NCBI GenBank assembly: GCA_029263215.1
Contig: JAJCXY010000051.1
Location: forward strand, 23,478-87,477
Length of the DNA: 64,000 nt
Direction of reading: 5' to 3'
Source: Acidimicrobiales bacterium
Lineage (GTDB): Bacteria > Actinomycetota > Acidimicrobiia > Acidimicrobiales > Aldehydirespiratoraceae
Positions 51,705 through 62,305 of this stretch are shown here, in pieces. The position numbers and the translations under genes are program-made. The number at the start of each line of letters is the position of its first letter. Positions within the stretch are counted from its first letter, which is position 1. The notes beneath the pieces were generated by a model that saw only the letters and a program-made list of their open reading frames with translations, was not told the DNA's origin and searched no databases.

Positions 51705-52295
51705 ATGGATCCATACGAGGCAATCATTTCCAAGCGCGATCTTCGCCACTACGACGGAGAAGCCGTACCCGAGCAAATCGTGAATCGGATTCTTCAAGCG
51801 GGGCGGATGGCTGGGAGCGCAAAGAACGAGGAGGCCACTCGCTTGTTGGTCGTGCGCGATCAGGCGATGAAGAACTCACTGGCTGAGGCCGGCGACTTCT
51901 CGTCTTGGATCGGCACCGCTGCGTTCATCGTCGGTCTGGCTGCCTCGACGGAGTCGTTGAGGATGTTCGATGTTGGACGTATGGCTCAGAACATGATGGT
52001 GGCGGCTCACAGCGAGGGTGTTGCATCGTGCCCGGTGACCCTTCATCACCAAGATCGCGCGCGGGTCGCTACAGGTTTCGCGGCCGATTGGGAGATGCCG
52101 ATGGTGATCTCCTTCGGTTGGCCATTGCCCGATGCACCCGAGAGCCCTCTCCGCCGCCGACGGGTTGCTCTGGGCGAACTGGTCAGCTACGACCGCTGCC
52201 TCCGCTTTCTGAGGGTGATCCGAACCCGCCGCCGCCAGGGGTTTCGATTTCGAACCGGTCACCGGGCTCGACGGTGGTCTGGGCGCTCGCGGTGA
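51705..52295 (+). CDS. Nitroreductase-family protein with read-through tail
   Basis: A 196-residue FMN-dependent nitroreductase-like protein. It has the N-terminal PYEAIISKRDLRHYDGEAVPEQIVNRILQAGRMAGSAKNEE, MRMFDVGR-type helix (LRMFDVGRMAQNMMVAAHSEGVAS), and the C-terminal VISFGWP strand. Relatives usually end near ELV(H/S)YDR. Here about 28 further residues, arginine-rich, are read into the antisense of the hydantoinase gene, giving a 113-base convergent overlap. The original stop seems lost. Confidence 0.83.
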   Translation: MDPYEAIISKRDLRHYDGEAVPEQIVNRILQAGRMAGSAKNEEATRLLVVRDQAMKNSLAEAGDFSSWIGTAAFIVGLAASTESLRMFDVGRMAQNMMVAAHSEGVASCPVTLHHQDRARVATGFAADWEMPMVISFGWPLPDAPESPLRRRRVALGELVSYDRCLRFLRVIRTRRRQGFRFRTGHRARRWSGRSR

Positions 52296-55200
52296 ATTCG
52301 GTGGTTTCGCCGTGGGCGGAGATCTTGCGGTTGTGGCCCACCGCGCCGGCGGCCCCTCCAGCAGCACCGTAGGGCGCCACCAGCCGGTGCCCCGATAGCA
52401 CGTTGACCTCCATCGCTTCCTCGAACCGCAGTCGCCGCACCACCCCGTCGCCTCCGTGGTGAGTGCCGCTTCCACCGGAGCCCTCCCGGATGTGGAAGGT
52501 CTCGAGCACCACCGGGTAACGCCACTCGAGCACCTCCGGGTCGGTGAGTCGAGAGTTGGTCATGTGGGTGTGGACCGCGCTGCACCCATCGGCTTGGGCT
52601 GTGGCCCCGGCTCCGCCACAGATCGTCTCGTAGTACTGGTGTTCGTCGTTGCCCCAGATGAAGTTGTTCATTGTTCCCTGCGCCGCGCCCACCACTCCGA
52701 GCGCACCGAAGAGGGTGTCGACGATCACCTGGCTGGTCTCGACATTGCCTGCGATCACCGCGGCGGGGTAACTCGGGTTGATCATGCTCTCGGCGGGAAG
52801 CACCACTTCCAGCGGCTTCATGCAGCCAGCATTGAGGGGGATGTCGTCGTTCACCAGGCAGCGGAAGACGTAGAGGACCGCGGCGTGGGCGACGGCCGAC
52901 GGTGCATTGAAATTGCCCGGATGGGTATCGCTCGTTCCTGTGAAGTCGATCCGTGCCGACCGGTTGTCGTGGTCGACGGTGATGGCGACCGACACCTGGT
53001 GGCCGTCGTCCATGTCGTAGGTGAACGAGCTGTCGGTGAGGGCGTCGATCACTCGGCGAACCGACTCCTCGGCGTTGTCCTTGACGTGTCCCATGTAGGC
53101 GTGGACGACCTCCAGCCCGTAGTGGTCGATCACCCGTCGGAGTTCGCTGGTGCCCTTCTCACATGCCGCCACCTGGGCTTCGAGGTCGGCGATGTTTTGG
53201 TTGGGGTTTCGCGCCGGATAACGCCCCGACGTGAGATGGGCGTGGATCTCGTCTCTGAGGAAGCGGTCGTGTTGCACCAGCAGCACATTGTCGAGCAGGA
53301 CGCCCTCCTCCTCGACGGTGGTGGAGTTGGCCGGTGCCGAACCGGGCACGCTGCCTCCCACGTCGGCGTGGTGCCCGCGGGAAGCGACAAAGAAGATCGG
53401 TTTCGCTCCGTTCGCTTCGGTGGCACCAATTTCGAACACGGGCTTGATCACGGTGATGTCAGGCAGGTGGGTGCCGCCGTTGTAGGGCGCGTTCATCACC
53501 CTCACCTCCCCCGGAGCCATGTCGGGGTTTTGACGGATGATCGATTTGATCGACTCGCTCATCGAGCCCAGATGCACGGGCATGTGGGGTGCGTTGGCGA
53601 TCAGTTCGCCGTCGGGATCGAAGACCGCGCAGCTGAAGTCGAGCCGTTCCTTGATATTGACCGATGCCGCGGTGTTCTCGAGCACCACTCCCATCTGCTC
53701 GGCGACGTTCATGAAGAGGTTGTTGAAGATCTCGAGCTGCACGGGGTCGACCGAGGTGCCGACCGCGGCTCGCTCGGGCAGCGGCACCACCCGCTCGAGC
53801 ACGAGATCGCCGGATTCAGTGCTGACCGCAGCCCAGCCGGGCTCGACCACGGTTGTGCCTGTCGACTCCAACAGCACCGAGGGGCCATCGACCACTTCAC
53901 CCGGCTGGAGAACATCGCGGTTCAGGAACCGGCGCCCGTCCTTCTCGGTCGCTGCGGCCGCGGGCTGCGAACGCTCGGTCGTCGCGGTGGCATCGGCTCG
54001 GTCGATCGTGTCCAGTTCCTCCTCGCTGCCGACCACCTCGACCTGGATCGACTCGATGATCAGGTCCTTTTCGGGGCTGATGAAGCTGAAGCGAGATCTG
54101 TGAACCTCCTCGAAGGATCGGATCACGTCGGCGACATCGCCGGCGGGCACTTGGAGTGCGGTGTCGGACCCGGCGTAGCGAATGGCGAGTCGGCGAACGC
54201 TGGTGATGCGCTCGGCGGCGACCCCTTGTTTCTCGACATTCGATCTCGCCGAAGTCTCCAATCCGTCCCAGGTGAGGTCGAGAGAGCGAAGCAGGCCGTC
54301 GGTGAGGCTGGCCTCGACCGCGGCGTCGACTAGGTGGCGGACATCGGCCAGCCCGATGCCGACCGCTGACAGCACACCCGCATGAGGATGGATGTGTACT
54401 CGTGTGATCCCGAGCCGATCGGCCACCATGCATGCGTGTTGGCCGCCGGCGCCGCCGAAACACACCAGGGTGTAGCTGGTGACGTCGTAGCCGCGTTGCA
54501 CCGAGATCTTCTTGATCGCGTTGGCCATGCTCTCCACCGCGATCGAGAGGAAACCCTCGGCCACCGCTTCGGGACTCATCTCGGTGCCGGTCGACTCGGT
54601 GATCTGTGAAGCAAGATCGCTGAACCGCCGTTCGACGACGTCGACATCGAGGGGCTGATCGCCATTGTCGCCGAACACGTGAGGGAAGTACTCGGGCCGG
54701 AGTTTGCCGAGCAGCACGTTGCAGTCGGTGATCGCGAGAGGACCCCCGTTTCCGTAGCAGGCGGGGCCGGGATCGGCGCCGGCGGAATCGGGACCGACCC
54801 GCATCCGACTGCCGTCGAAGTGCAGGATCGAACCGCCCCCGGCCGCCACGGTGTGGAGGTGGATCATCGGTGCACGCACTCGAACGCCGGCGACCTCTGT
54901 TTCGTGGGTGCGCTCGAGTTCGCCTGAGTAGTGCGACACGTCGGTGGAGGTGCCACCCATGTCGAAACCGATCAGTCGATCGAACCCGGCCGCCTCTGCC
55001 GTGCGGACCATGCCCACCACGCCGCCGGCGGGACCCGACAACAGGGCGTCCTTGCCTTGGAAGCTGTGCGCATCGGTGAGTCCACCGTTGGATTGCATGA
55101 ACATGAGTCGGGGACCGTGACCCCCCGACCTCACCTGCTCGTCGACCTGTTGTACGTAGCGGCGAAGAATCGGCGAAAGGTAGGCGTCGACGACGGTTGT

Positions 55201-55821
55201 GTCGCCGCGCGATACCAGCTTCATGAGCGGAGATACCTCATGGCTCACCGAGACCTGGCCGAATCCGATCTCTCGAGCGATCGCCGCCAGACTCGCCTCG
55301 TGGGCCGTGTGTCGGTAGCCGTGCAGCAAGGCGATGGCCACCGCGTCGAACCCCGCGGCGCGGGCACTGAGCAGATCGGTCCGTGCTCGTTCGGCGTCGA
55401 GTTCGGCGAGGACCCTGCCATCGGCGCTCATCCGCTCATCGATCTCGATCACGCGGCTGTAGAGCATCTCTGGCAGCTCTATGTCGAGTGCAAAGAGGTC
55501 GGGGCGAGCCTGGTAGCCGATTCGCAGTACGTCTGCGAACCCTCTCGTGGTGACCAGAACCGTCGGCTCACCCTCCCTTTCGAGAAGTGCATTGGTTGCG
55601 ACCGTCGTGCCCATCTTGACCGATTCGATCCGGTCGGTCGGGAGGGGCTCGTTGGTGGCAACTGCGAGGAGATTGCGGATCCCGTGGATGGCGGCGTCCG
55701 CGTATTGGCGGGGATTCTCCGACAACAACTTGTGGGTTACCGTCGTGGCGTCGGGCCGCCTGGCCACGATGTCGGTGAACGTTCCACCTCGATCGATCCA
55801 GAACTTCCAGCCCTCGCTCAC
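52183..55821 (-). CDS. Fused HyuA-HyuB hydantoinase / 5-oxoprolinase
   Basis: A 1212-residue ATP-dependent cyclic-amide hydrolase with both subunits in one chain, as in eukaryotic 5-oxoprolinase. HyuA (1 to about 690) begins [17 protein letters not shown] (ATP-site loop) and has [33 protein letters not shown], and [13 protein letters not shown]. HyuB (about 700-1212) has [39 protein letters not shown] and ETICGGAGA. Substrate may be 5-oxoproline or a substituted hydantoin. It is coupled to the next gene by a four-base overlap. Confidence 0.92.
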   Translation of the reverse strand: MSEGWKFWIDRGGTFTDIVARRPDATTVTHKLLSENPRQYADAAIHGIRNLLAVATNEPLPTDRIESVKMGTTVATNALLEREGEPTVLVTTRGFADVLRIGYQARPDLFALDIELPEMLYSRVIEIDERMSADGRVLAELDAERARTDLLSARAAGFDAVAIALLHGYRHTAHEASLAAIAREIGFGQVSVSHEVSPLMKLVSRGDTTVVDAYLSPILRRYVQQVDEQVRSGGHGPRLMFMQSNGGLTDAHSFQGKDALLSGPAGGVVGMVRTAEAAGFDRLIGFDMGGTSTDVSHYSGELERTHETEVAGVRVRAPMIHLHTVAAGGGSILHFDGSRMRVGPDSAGADPGPACYGNGGPLAITDCNVLLGKLRPEYFPHVFGDNGDQPLDVDVVERRFSDLASQITESTGTEMSPEAVAEGFLSIAVESMANAIKKISVQRGYDVTSYTLVCFGGAGGQHACMVADRLGITRVHIHPHAGVLSAVGIGLADVRHLVDAAVEASLTDGLLRSLDLTWDGLETSARSNVEKQGVAAERITSVRRLAIRYAGSDTALQVPAGDVADVIRSFEEVHRSRFSFISPEKDLIIESIQVEVVGSEEELDTIDRADATATTERSQPAAAATEKDGRRFLNRDVLQPGEVVDGPSVLLESTGTTVVEPGWAAVSTESGDLVLERVVPLPERAAVGTSVDPVQLEIFNNLFMNVAEQMGVVLENTAASVNIKERLDFSCAVFDPDGELIANAPHMPVHLGSMSESIKSIIRQNPDMAPGEVRVMNAPYNGGTHLPDITVIKPVFEIGATEANGAKPIFFVASRGHHADVGGSVPGSAPANSTTVEEEGVLLDNVLLVQHDRFLRDEIHAHLTSGRYPARNPNQNIADLEAQVAACEKGTSELRRVIDHYGLEVVHAYMGHVKDNAEESVRRVIDALTDSSFTYDMDDGHQVSVAITVDHDNRSARIDFTGTSDTHPGNFNAPSAVAHAAVLYVFRCLVNDDIPLNAGCMKPLEVVLPAESMINPSYPAAVIAGNVETSQVIVDTLFGALGVVGAAQGTMNNFIWGNDEHQYYETICGGAGATAQADGCSAVHTHMTNSRLTDPEVLEWRYPVVLETFHIREGSGGSGTHHGGDGVVRRLRFEEAMEVNVLSGHRLVAPYGAAGGAAGAVGHNRKISAHGETTEFTASAQTTVEPGDRFEIETPGGGGFGSPSESGGSGRS

Positions 55822-57023
55822 GTGGGTTGGCTGACGAGATCACCGGCCTTGTAGACGCCCACGATGTTCTGCTGGATCGTGGCGACGTCGAGAGGGTCTC
55901 CGTCGACTACCACGAAATCAGCCAGCTTGCCCTCGGCGATCGTGCCGAGTTCATCCTCCACGCCGAGAAGCTCGGCCGCGGTTTTCGTGGCCGACACCAG
56001 GGCCTGGGTGGGGCTGAGACCGGCCTCGACCAGGAGTCCGAATTCCCTGAGGTTCTGTCCGTGCGGACCGACACCACTGTCGGTACCCATGGCGATCGTG
56101 ACGCCGGCGTCTATCGCCCGGCTGATGGAGTCGGTGTGGGCGGCGATCACCATGTGCACCTTCTCGAGGACCCGCTCGCTGAGCCGGACGCCTTCCCCTG
56201 TGCCCTCCACCACCAGGCGTGGGGCGAGAAGGGTGGGGACCAGGTAGGTGCCGCGATCCAGCATCATCTGGATCGCTTCGTCGTCGAGGTAGACGCCGTG
56301 TTCGACCGATCTGATGCCGTTGCGAATGGCAGCCTTGATGCCTTCGGTGGCCTGAGCGTGGGCCATCACGTGGAGTCCGGCGGCGGTCGCCTCTTCCACC
56401 AGCACCTCCAGCTCTGCGTCTCGTAGATGACCGAGCCGGGGGTCGCTGATGGGGGAGAGGACGCCGCCACTCGTTGCCACCTTGATGACGCTTGCCCCGT
56501 GACGGACCAGTTCGCGGACCCGTTGGCGCATCTCGTCGGGCCCGTCGACCACACCGCTCGGGGCCCCGGGCCACGGCATCCGGATGTTGGCACCGCAGAG
56601 CACATGACCATCGCCATGCCCACCGGTCTGAGAGAGCATGGAGATGGCTATCTGCATGCGTGGTCCCGGTACGAGTCCGTTGTCGACGGCCCGCTTCACT
56701 CCCAGATCTGCTCCGGCCGCGTCTCGCACGCTCGTCACCCCGGCATCGAGAGTGACCTGCATATTGTTGAGCGCCTCGTAGAAGCGATACGAGGGTGGAG
56801 CGTTCAGACGCTCGAGGGTGTCGATGGTGGTCATCGTGAGGTGTACGTGGCAGTCGAAGAAGCCAGGGAAGATCGTCTTGCCGCCCACGTCGACCTGAAT
56901 GTCGCCTTCGAGGCCGACCCCGACACCGGTGACCCTTCCGTCTTCCACTCGAAGGTCGCCCGGTGAGGGCGGCGCCCCGGTGCCGTCGAATATCTGACCA
57001 CCCGTGAAAACTGTTGAACTCAT
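55818..57023 (-). CDS. Amidohydrolase, prolidase/imidazolonepropionase-like
   Basis: A 401-residue metal-dependent amidohydrolase of the Sgx9260/Xaa-Arg dipeptidase-like subgroup. Motifs: FPGFFDCHVHLTM (HxH), ASVIKVATSGGVL (likely carboxylated Lys), GLHVMAHAQAT and SVEHGVYLDD (two His), and TIAMGTDSGVGPHGQN (Asp). These enzymes cleave N-acyl or dipeptide-like amides. It overlaps the HyuAB start, forming an operon with it, so it may act on the ring-opened product. Confidence 0.87.
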   Translation of the reverse strand: MSSTVFTGGQIFDGTGAPPSPGDLRVEDGRVTGVGVGLEGDIQVDVGGKTIFPGFFDCHVHLTMTTIDTLERLNAPPSYRFYEALNNMQVTLDAGVTSVRDAAGADLGVKRAVDNGLVPGPRMQIAISMLSQTGGHGDGHVLCGANIRMPWPGAPSGVVDGPDEMRQRVRELVRHGASVIKVATSGGVLSPISDPRLGHLRDAELEVLVEEATAAGLHVMAHAQATEGIKAAIRNGIRSVEHGVYLDDEAIQMMLDRGTYLVPTLLAPRLVVEGTGEGVRLSERVLEKVHMVIAAHTDSISRAIDAGVTIAMGTDSGVGPHGQNLREFGLLVEAGLSPTQALVSATKTAAELLGVEDELGTIAEGKLADFVVVDGDPLDVATIQQNIVGVYKAGDLVSQPT

Positions 57024-57105
57024 GGAGCGAAGCTAGCCGACGGCCCCGGTGTGGCCGGTAGGCGCGGCTCGGGCACAGGGATAGGTCGCCATGTAGGTTC
57101 GCGAG

Positions 57106-57993
57106 ATGGCCGATCCCGACGAAATCCCTTCAGCGTTTCCCTTCGAGTCCAACTATGTGGATGTGCACGGATCTCGGATGCACTATGTCGATGTAGGCGA
57201 GGGCGACCCGATCCTCTTCCTGCACGGCAACCCGACCTCGTCGTACCTGTGGCGCAACATCATCCCCCACCTCAGCGGGCAGGGTCGCTGTATCGCTCCC
57301 GACCTGATCGGCATGGGCAAGTCCGACCACCCCGACATCCCGTATCGGTACGACGACCACTACAAGTACGTGTCGGGTTTCATCGATGCCCTCGACATCG
57401 GCTCGAACCTCACCCTGGTGATCCACGACTGGGGCTCTGGCCTCGGCTTCCGCTGGGCCCACGACCACGAGGAGCAGGTGAAGGCGATCGCGTTCATGGA
57501 GGCGATCATCGGCACCATGACCTGGGAGGAGATGCCCAAAGATTTCCGCATGGCATTTCGGGTGATGCGCACACCTGGGATCGGCTGGTTGATGATCAGC
57601 GTGGCCAACGGGTTCGTGAAGAAGATGCTGCCCGACGCCACCCATCGGGAGCTTTCCAGCGAGGCCCAGGCCCACTACGCGTCGGCGTTTCCCACCGTGG
57701 CGAGCCGCAAGGCGGTGCGCCAGTGGCCGATCGAGGTGCCGATCAGCGGCAAGCCGGCGGACAATGTGGCCGTGATCGAGGCCTACCGAGACTGGTTGAC
57801 CCAAACCGATATTCCTAAGCTGCTGTTCCACGCGAGCCCCGGAGGGATCATCGGAGCCGAGGGTGTCGCGTGGTGTCGAGAGGAGCTCTCCAATCTCCAC
57901 ACCGTCGACATCGGAGAGGGCATCCACTTCGTGCAGGAAGACAACCCCGAATTGATCGGCTCCGAACTTGCGAAGTGGCACTCCGCTCTATAA
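57106..57993 (+). CDS. dhaA: Haloalkane dehalogenase (HLD-II type)
   Basis: A 295-residue alpha/beta-hydrolase. Halide-stabilising Asn42 is in FLHGNPTSSYLW, nucleophile Asp108 and Trp109 are in VIHDWGSGLGF, acid Glu132 is in FMEAI, and the His is in GIHFVQEDNPE. RCIAPDLIGMGKSD is typical. The Asp-His-Glu triad with Asn/Trp halide pair defines subfamily II, whose members hydrolyse haloalkanes to alcohols. The enzyme is likely cytoplasmic; natural substrate unknown. It is divergent from the amidohydrolase. Confidence 0.92.
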   Translation: MADPDEIPSAFPFESNYVDVHGSRMHYVDVGEGDPILFLHGNPTSSYLWRNIIPHLSGQGRCIAPDLIGMGKSDHPDIPYRYDDHYKYVSGFIDALDIGSNLTLVIHDWGSGLGFRWAHDHEEQVKAIAFMEAIIGTMTWEEMPKDFRMAFRVMRTPGIGWLMISVANGFVKKMLPDATHRELSSEAQAHYASAFPTVASRKAVRQWPIEVPISGKPADNVAVIEAYRDWLTQTDIPKLLFHASPGGIIGAEGVAWCREELSNLHTVDIGEGIHFVQEDNPELIGSELAKWHSAL

Positions 57994-58088
57994 CGAGAGC
58001 GGCGCGCCAGCCGGCCTGGAGTCGCGGCCGTTTGTGAGTCGGGTCTGCCGATCGACTACTCTCGGTGAGATCATCGTGGAGGTGGGCA

Positions 58089-59450
58089 ATGAAGCGGCTG
58101 GGCGGTTGGCGGGCGGTACTGCTCGTATTTGTGGTTTTCGCGTCGGCATGTGGCGGCAGCAGCGACGACGAGTCGGCGCAGGTCGCTACGTCTGACGGTG
58201 TCGACGCCGAGGGTGACGTTGCTTCGTCGGACTCCGGCGACGACGAGGGATCGACGCCAATCAGCGCCGACACCAGCAGCGCAACCATAGGTGCTGCCGG
58301 AGGCTCGGTGACCAGCGACGACGGTGTGCTCACTGTCGACATACCCGCGGGCGCACTCAGCGAAGACACACTCATCACCGTGGCACCGGCCCCCGACTTT
58401 GTGACCCCACCGCTCGGCGACGGAGAGCAGTTGGGCCTCGCTTATGAACTGGGCCCCGATGGGTTGGCCTTCGAGGCCCCCGTCACGGTCAGCTTCGATA
58501 TCGAGACTCCAGCCGAGGGAGTGCCAGTGGTGATCCCCGTCTCGACCACCGCCGATGGCGGTACGGAAGGGTTGGTTGGGGTATCGATCTCCAACGAGGG
58601 TGGCAGCACAGTTGTGTCCGGTGAGACGACCCACTTCAGCTGGGTGTTCGCAGCTGCGATCGGCGCCACTGTCACCATGGCGCCCGCATTCCCATCTCGG
58701 TTCGTGGGCGATTGGTGGATATCGGGGATAAGAATCCTCTGGTCGACGGGCGCGGCGGTGGGTCTCAGCGGTGTCGACGCCGCGAGCGACGACCCCGCGG
58801 TTGCGGCTTCGCTCGGAGCGATCCCGGATGGTGAGGATTGGGCTGCGGAGTTCGAGTGTGTGGGGATCGGGCGCACCAAGTTCTCAGCGGATGTCGGCCT
58901 TGAGCTCACCAACGTGATTGCCCAATTCTTTGCGAATCTGCTCCCGGGCTACTCAGGTTCGGCCACCGTCACATTGGAGGGGGAGGCTGAGTGCCTCGAT
59001 GCCCCCGACGACGCGCCGCCGCCGGCTGACTGTTCGCCGGCGACGCTCGGCGACCCGAGTGCCGATGGGACAGTTCCGGTCACGATCAACAACGAGTGCC
59101 TCGATCCCCTCTTCTTCGCTTTCAACAACGCCAATAGCTCCGATCCGTTCTGGCATGTCCACACCCAACAGGACGACATCTTCCTGTCGCTCGAGTTGTA
59201 CACGCTCTACGGAAGCTCATGGAGCGGGGATACCGGGACTTTCCCTCTTGATTGCAACGAGCCTTGGGGACTCTGTGCGATCTTCGACGCCGACGGGGTG
59301 GGGCCCGAACCGGCTGTGATGTGGGCGGGCGGAGAGATCAGTATCAGTCGACTCGACGACGGTGGCTACGACGTCTCGTTCGCCGGTGTGTTCCCTCCCA
59401 CACCGGGCGGCACCGCATACGATCTCCAGTCGGTTTCCTGGGCATCCTGA
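58089..59450 (+). CDS. Predicted lipoprotein with a ZU5-like domain
   Basis: A 453-residue lipoprotein. The signal peptide AVLLVFVVFASACGG has the lipobox ASAC (about residue 21), followed by an acidic SD-rich linker. Residues 65-180 (ATIGAAGGSVTSDDGVLTVDIPAGALSEDTLITV) match ZU5-like surface domains, with the IPAGAL core. The later half has several Cys (CVGIGR, EAECLDAP, CSPATLG, CLDPLFF, CNEPWGLCAIF) that may be disulfide-bonded. Function unknown, probably surface-exposed. Confidence 0.78.
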   Translation: MKRLGGWRAVLLVFVVFASACGGSSDDESAQVATSDGVDAEGDVASSDSGDDEGSTPISADTSSATIGAAGGSVTSDDGVLTVDIPAGALSEDTLITVAPAPDFVTPPLGDGEQLGLAYELGPDGLAFEAPVTVSFDIETPAEGVPVVIPVSTTADGGTEGLVGVSISNEGGSTVVSGETTHFSWVFAAAIGATVTMAPAFPSRFVGDWWISGIRILWSTGAAVGLSGVDAASDDPAVAASLGAIPDGEDWAAEFECVGIGRTKFSADVGLELTNVIAQFFANLLPGYSGSATVTLEGEAECLDAPDDAPPPADCSPATLGDPSADGTVPVTINNECLDPLFFAFNNANSSDPFWHVHTQQDDIFLSLELYTLYGSSWSGDTGTFPLDCNEPWGLCAIFDADGVGPEPAVMWAGGEISISRLDDGGYDVSFAGVFPPTPGGTAYDLQSVSWAS

Positions 59451-59510
59451 CCCCGGTGGTTGGCTCGGCTGTCGCTCATCGTGCCGCGGGGAACTGTGCC
59501 AACATGCGGC

Positions 59511-60893
59511 ATGCAAGACGACCTAGGACTGCTCCGCGCCGCGAGTGAGCGTGCCATTCGCTACGTAGCGGGTATCGACGAGCGTTCCGTAGTACCCAGC
59601 CACGACCAGCTGATGGCACTCGCCCAGCTCGATGAATCCTTGCCGGAGGACGGCCTCGATGCGGCTGAGACCCTGCGGATCCTCGATGAGATCGTGGGCC
59701 CGACCACTCTGGCCACGACCGGACCGAACTACTTCGGGTTCGTGAACGGCGCCACCTATCCGGTTGCTCTCGGCGCCTCGTTTCTCGTCAACGCTTGGGA
59801 CCAAAATGCGGCGCTCCCGGTGATGTCTCCCGCCGCGGCCAAGATCCACGATGTCGCCCGCGATTGGTTGATCGAACTCCTGGGCTTCCCTGCGCAGACC
59901 GACGTCGCCTTCGTCACCGGTGCGACGGTGGCGAACGCGAGCTGTCTTGCCGCCGCCCGCGACGCACTTCTGGCCAACGAGGGTTGGGAGGCGCCGCGGC
60001 ACGGCCTGTTCGGCGCGCCCGAGGTCAACGTCGTGATCGGTGGGCAGGCCCATTCGACCCTACGGAAGTCGCTCGGCATGGTGGGCCTGGGTAGCGACCG
60101 CGTCACGATCGTGCCTGCCGATGATCAGGGCCGCATGAGAGCCGATCTCCTACCCGGCGTCCTCGCTGATCTCGACGGGCCGGTGCTCGTGTGCGCCCAG
60201 GCCGGAGAGGTGAACACCGGAGCGTTCGATCCGTTCGTCGAGATCGCAGCTGCCATGAGCGAAGTACCCAACGCCTGGCTCCACGTGGATGGCGCCTTTG
60301 GTTTGTGGGCGCTGGCAGATCCGTCTCGCGCAGGTTTGGTGCAGGGACTCTCGCTTGCCGACTCCTGGGCCGCCGACGGCCACAAGTGGCTGAACGTGAC
60401 CTACGACTGCGGCATGGCGTTCGTGGCCCGCCCGGGAGCCTTGCGCCGTAGCTTCGCGTCGATTGCGGGGTACTTGCCTCCCGAGAGCGGCTTCGAGGCG
60501 ATGCACCACACCCCCCAGTCGTCGCAACGGGCTCGCCAGATCGAGGTGTGGTCGGTGCTGCGAACGCAGGGCCGGGTCGGTATGGCCGAACTCGTGCAGC
60601 GCAACTCAGACTGTGCGGTGACGATCGCCGAGACCTTGTCGACCGCGCCCGGCTTCGAGGTGCTGAACGAGGTTGTTCTCAATCAGGTTCTGGTGCGGTT
60701 CGGCAACGGCAGCACCACTGAGGCACTGATCGAAGAGGTCCAGCGCGATGGGCGTATCTGGTGCGGTCCGACCCAATGGAGTGGCGAGACGGCGATGCGA
60801 ATCAGCGTGTCGTCGTGGAAGACGACGATCGAGGATGCTGAGGCGGCGGCGGCGGTCATCGTCGAGTGCGCGGGTCGGGTGCCGGCCGCCTGA
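59511..60893 (+). CDS. PLP-dependent group II decarboxylase family protein
   Basis: A 460-residue aspartate-aminotransferase-fold decarboxylase. The PLP lysine is in SWAADGHKWLNVTYDCGMAFV and the cofactor-binding Asp in AWLHVDGAFGLWALA. The VTGATVANASCLAAARDALL and HSTLRKSLGMVGLG segments are typical of tyrosine/aspartate decarboxylase-like actinobacterial proteins. The ATG at 59511 was preferred because earlier in-frame starts add an untypical RGTVPTCG stretch. It ends 38 bases inside the convergent GNAT gene. Confidence 0.88.
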   Translation: MQDDLGLLRAASERAIRYVAGIDERSVVPSHDQLMALAQLDESLPEDGLDAAETLRILDEIVGPTTLATTGPNYFGFVNGATYPVALGASFLVNAWDQNAALPVMSPAAAKIHDVARDWLIELLGFPAQTDVAFVTGATVANASCLAAARDALLANEGWEAPRHGLFGAPEVNVVIGGQAHSTLRKSLGMVGLGSDRVTIVPADDQGRMRADLLPGVLADLDGPVLVCAQAGEVNTGAFDPFVEIAAAMSEVPNAWLHVDGAFGLWALADPSRAGLVQGLSLADSWAADGHKWLNVTYDCGMAFVARPGALRRSFASIAGYLPPESGFEAMHHTPQSSQRARQIEVWSVLRTQGRVGMAELVQRNSDCAVTIAETLSTAPGFEVLNEVVLNQVLVRFGNGSTTEALIEEVQRDGRIWCGPTQWSGETAMRISVSSWKTTIEDAEAAAAVIVECAGRVPAA

Positions 60894-61320
60894 ACTGGGT
60901 GGTGAAGATCCTCGCGGCGATCTCGGTCTGGCCGATGGCGACGAATCCCTCGTCTAGGTAGAGGTCTCTTGCCGGCACGTTCGCGGTACCGGTCGAGACG
61001 ATGGTCGCGTGATCGACGGGCACAGAGTGCAGGAGCCGGCGTCCGTGACCCCGGCGAGCGAAGAGTGGGTCGACTGCGAGCCGGTCGATGTCGACCAGTC
61101 CTTTTTCCAGTTGCCATGCGACCACCCCCGCCAGCTGTGCACCGTCGAACGCTCCGCGCCATTGAAGGTGTGTCATCGCGGCGACCTGGTCCGCTGTTTC
61201 TGTGAGCTGCGGTATTCCGTCGAAGCCGATGAGCGAGGCCTCCACGGCGTAGGCGGCCAGCTGGATCTCGACGATCCGGCGTGCCACCTCGCTGTCGGTC
61301 GGGTCGATGGGAGTGATCAT
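60856..61320 (-). CDS. GNAT-family N-acetyltransferase
   Basis: A 154-residue GNAT protein. The acetyl-CoA binding loop is RLAVDPLFARRGHGRRLLHSV (RRGxGRRLL, the Q/RxxGxG/A signature). The fold continues with GTANVPARDLYLDEGFVAIGQTEI. The substrate cannot be predicted. ATG 61320 is preferred over a TTG four codons upstream. Confidence 0.85.
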   Translation of the reverse strand: MITPIDPTDSEVARRIVEIQLAAYAVEASLIGFDGIPQLTETADQVAAMTHLQWRGAFDGAQLAGVVAWQLEKGLVDIDRLAVDPLFARRGHGRRLLHSVPVDHATIVSTGTANVPARDLYLDEGFVAIGQTEIAARIFTTQFRRPAPDPRTRR

Positions 61321-61348
61321 CGTGTTGAGCAAATCACGTTTCGAGCGC

Positions 61349-62305
61349 CTAGCGCTCCGGTGCGCCCTCGGCCGGCATCGGGATCTCGAACCAGGGTCCG
61401 TCGGCCAGGTCGGATTCGAAGATAGCGCGGTCCTCGTCGTCCTCGATGGGGGCCGTCGCGGCTACCTCCCTCAGGCGCATGGCTTCGGTGGTTTTGCCCG
61501 CCAAGGCGTTGGCCCGAGCGAGCGCTTCTTGGGCATAGGCGTGGTCGAAGTCAGCGGATTCGGCTGCCTGTTCGGTGAGGGCTCGGCATCGCTCGGCGTG
61601 ATGCAGAGCGAGCTCGGCATTGCCGGCCACAGTGTGGCTGCGGGCCTGCAGCCAGGCCGAACGGGCGTGTTGGGGTCCGTCTGGAGCCGCGGCCCTGCGC
61701 CAGTGATAGCCGCTGGCGGTGGCCCGCTCGATCAGCTCGTCCAACTCGTCGGTTGACAGCGTTTCGCGTCCGAGCAGGTCCCAAGCTTCACCGTTGGCCT
61801 GGGCCGCCAACCTTCGATGCAGCGAGTCTGGGGTGGCGGCAGGGAGAGGCTCGATCAGCAGGTCTCCCAGTGGCTCTCCGGTCTCGAGCAAGGACTTCAT
61901 CGAGTTCAGCACTCCGCTCCAGCCGATGGCCACGTTGGCGGATGTGAGCGGGCTCATTCCGAGGTCGACGTGACGCAAGGTGACTCGTGTGACGGTGCCG
62001 TTGTCGTTGGCGGGATTCAGGATCCACTCGACCCTGCCCGGCGGCTCCTCCGCCATGGCGGAGTCGTACAGCACATGCCAGGTCATCACCAGGCGTTTGC
62101 CCTCGGTGATCTCCTCGATCGTGCCGTCGACGGCGTTGCTGCCATCGGCGAGGACATAACGGTGCGGGCTGTTGGGTTTCAGGTCCGACTGGAATGACGT
62201 GTGGTGGAAGTAGCGCCGGGTGAACTCTGGTTCGGTGATGGCGGACCAGACTTCAGCCGGCGTTGCCCTGATGAACGTCTCGTAGATGTGTTGGGGTGCA
62301 GTCAT
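61349..62305 (-). CDS. SRPBCC/AHSA1 domain protein with a C-terminal helical extension
   Basis: A 318-residue protein. Residues 1-150 are an AHSA1-type START domain (IYETFIRATPAEVWSAITEPEFTRRYFHHTSF, WILNPANDNGTVTRVTLRHVD). The remainder is a helical region resembling TPR-like repeats (ELALHHAERCRALTEQAAESADFDHAYAQEALARANALAGKTTEAMRLREVA). The coupled ArsR gene overlaps it by 53 bases. AHSA1-ArsR pairs are common and usually handle a small hydrophobic ligand, unknown here. Confidence 0.87.
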   Translation of the reverse strand: MTAPQHIYETFIRATPAEVWSAITEPEFTRRYFHHTSFQSDLKPNSPHRYVLADGSNAVDGTIEEITEGKRLVMTWHVLYDSAMAEEPPGRVEWILNPANDNGTVTRVTLRHVDLGMSPLTSANVAIGWSGVLNSMKSLLETGEPLGDLLIEPLPAATPDSLHRRLAAQANGEAWDLLGRETLSTDELDELIERATASGYHWRRAAAPDGPQHARSAWLQARSHTVAGNAELALHHAERCRALTEQAAESADFDHAYAQEALARANALAGKTTEAMRLREVAATAPIEDDEDRAIFESDLADGPWFEIPMPAEGAPER

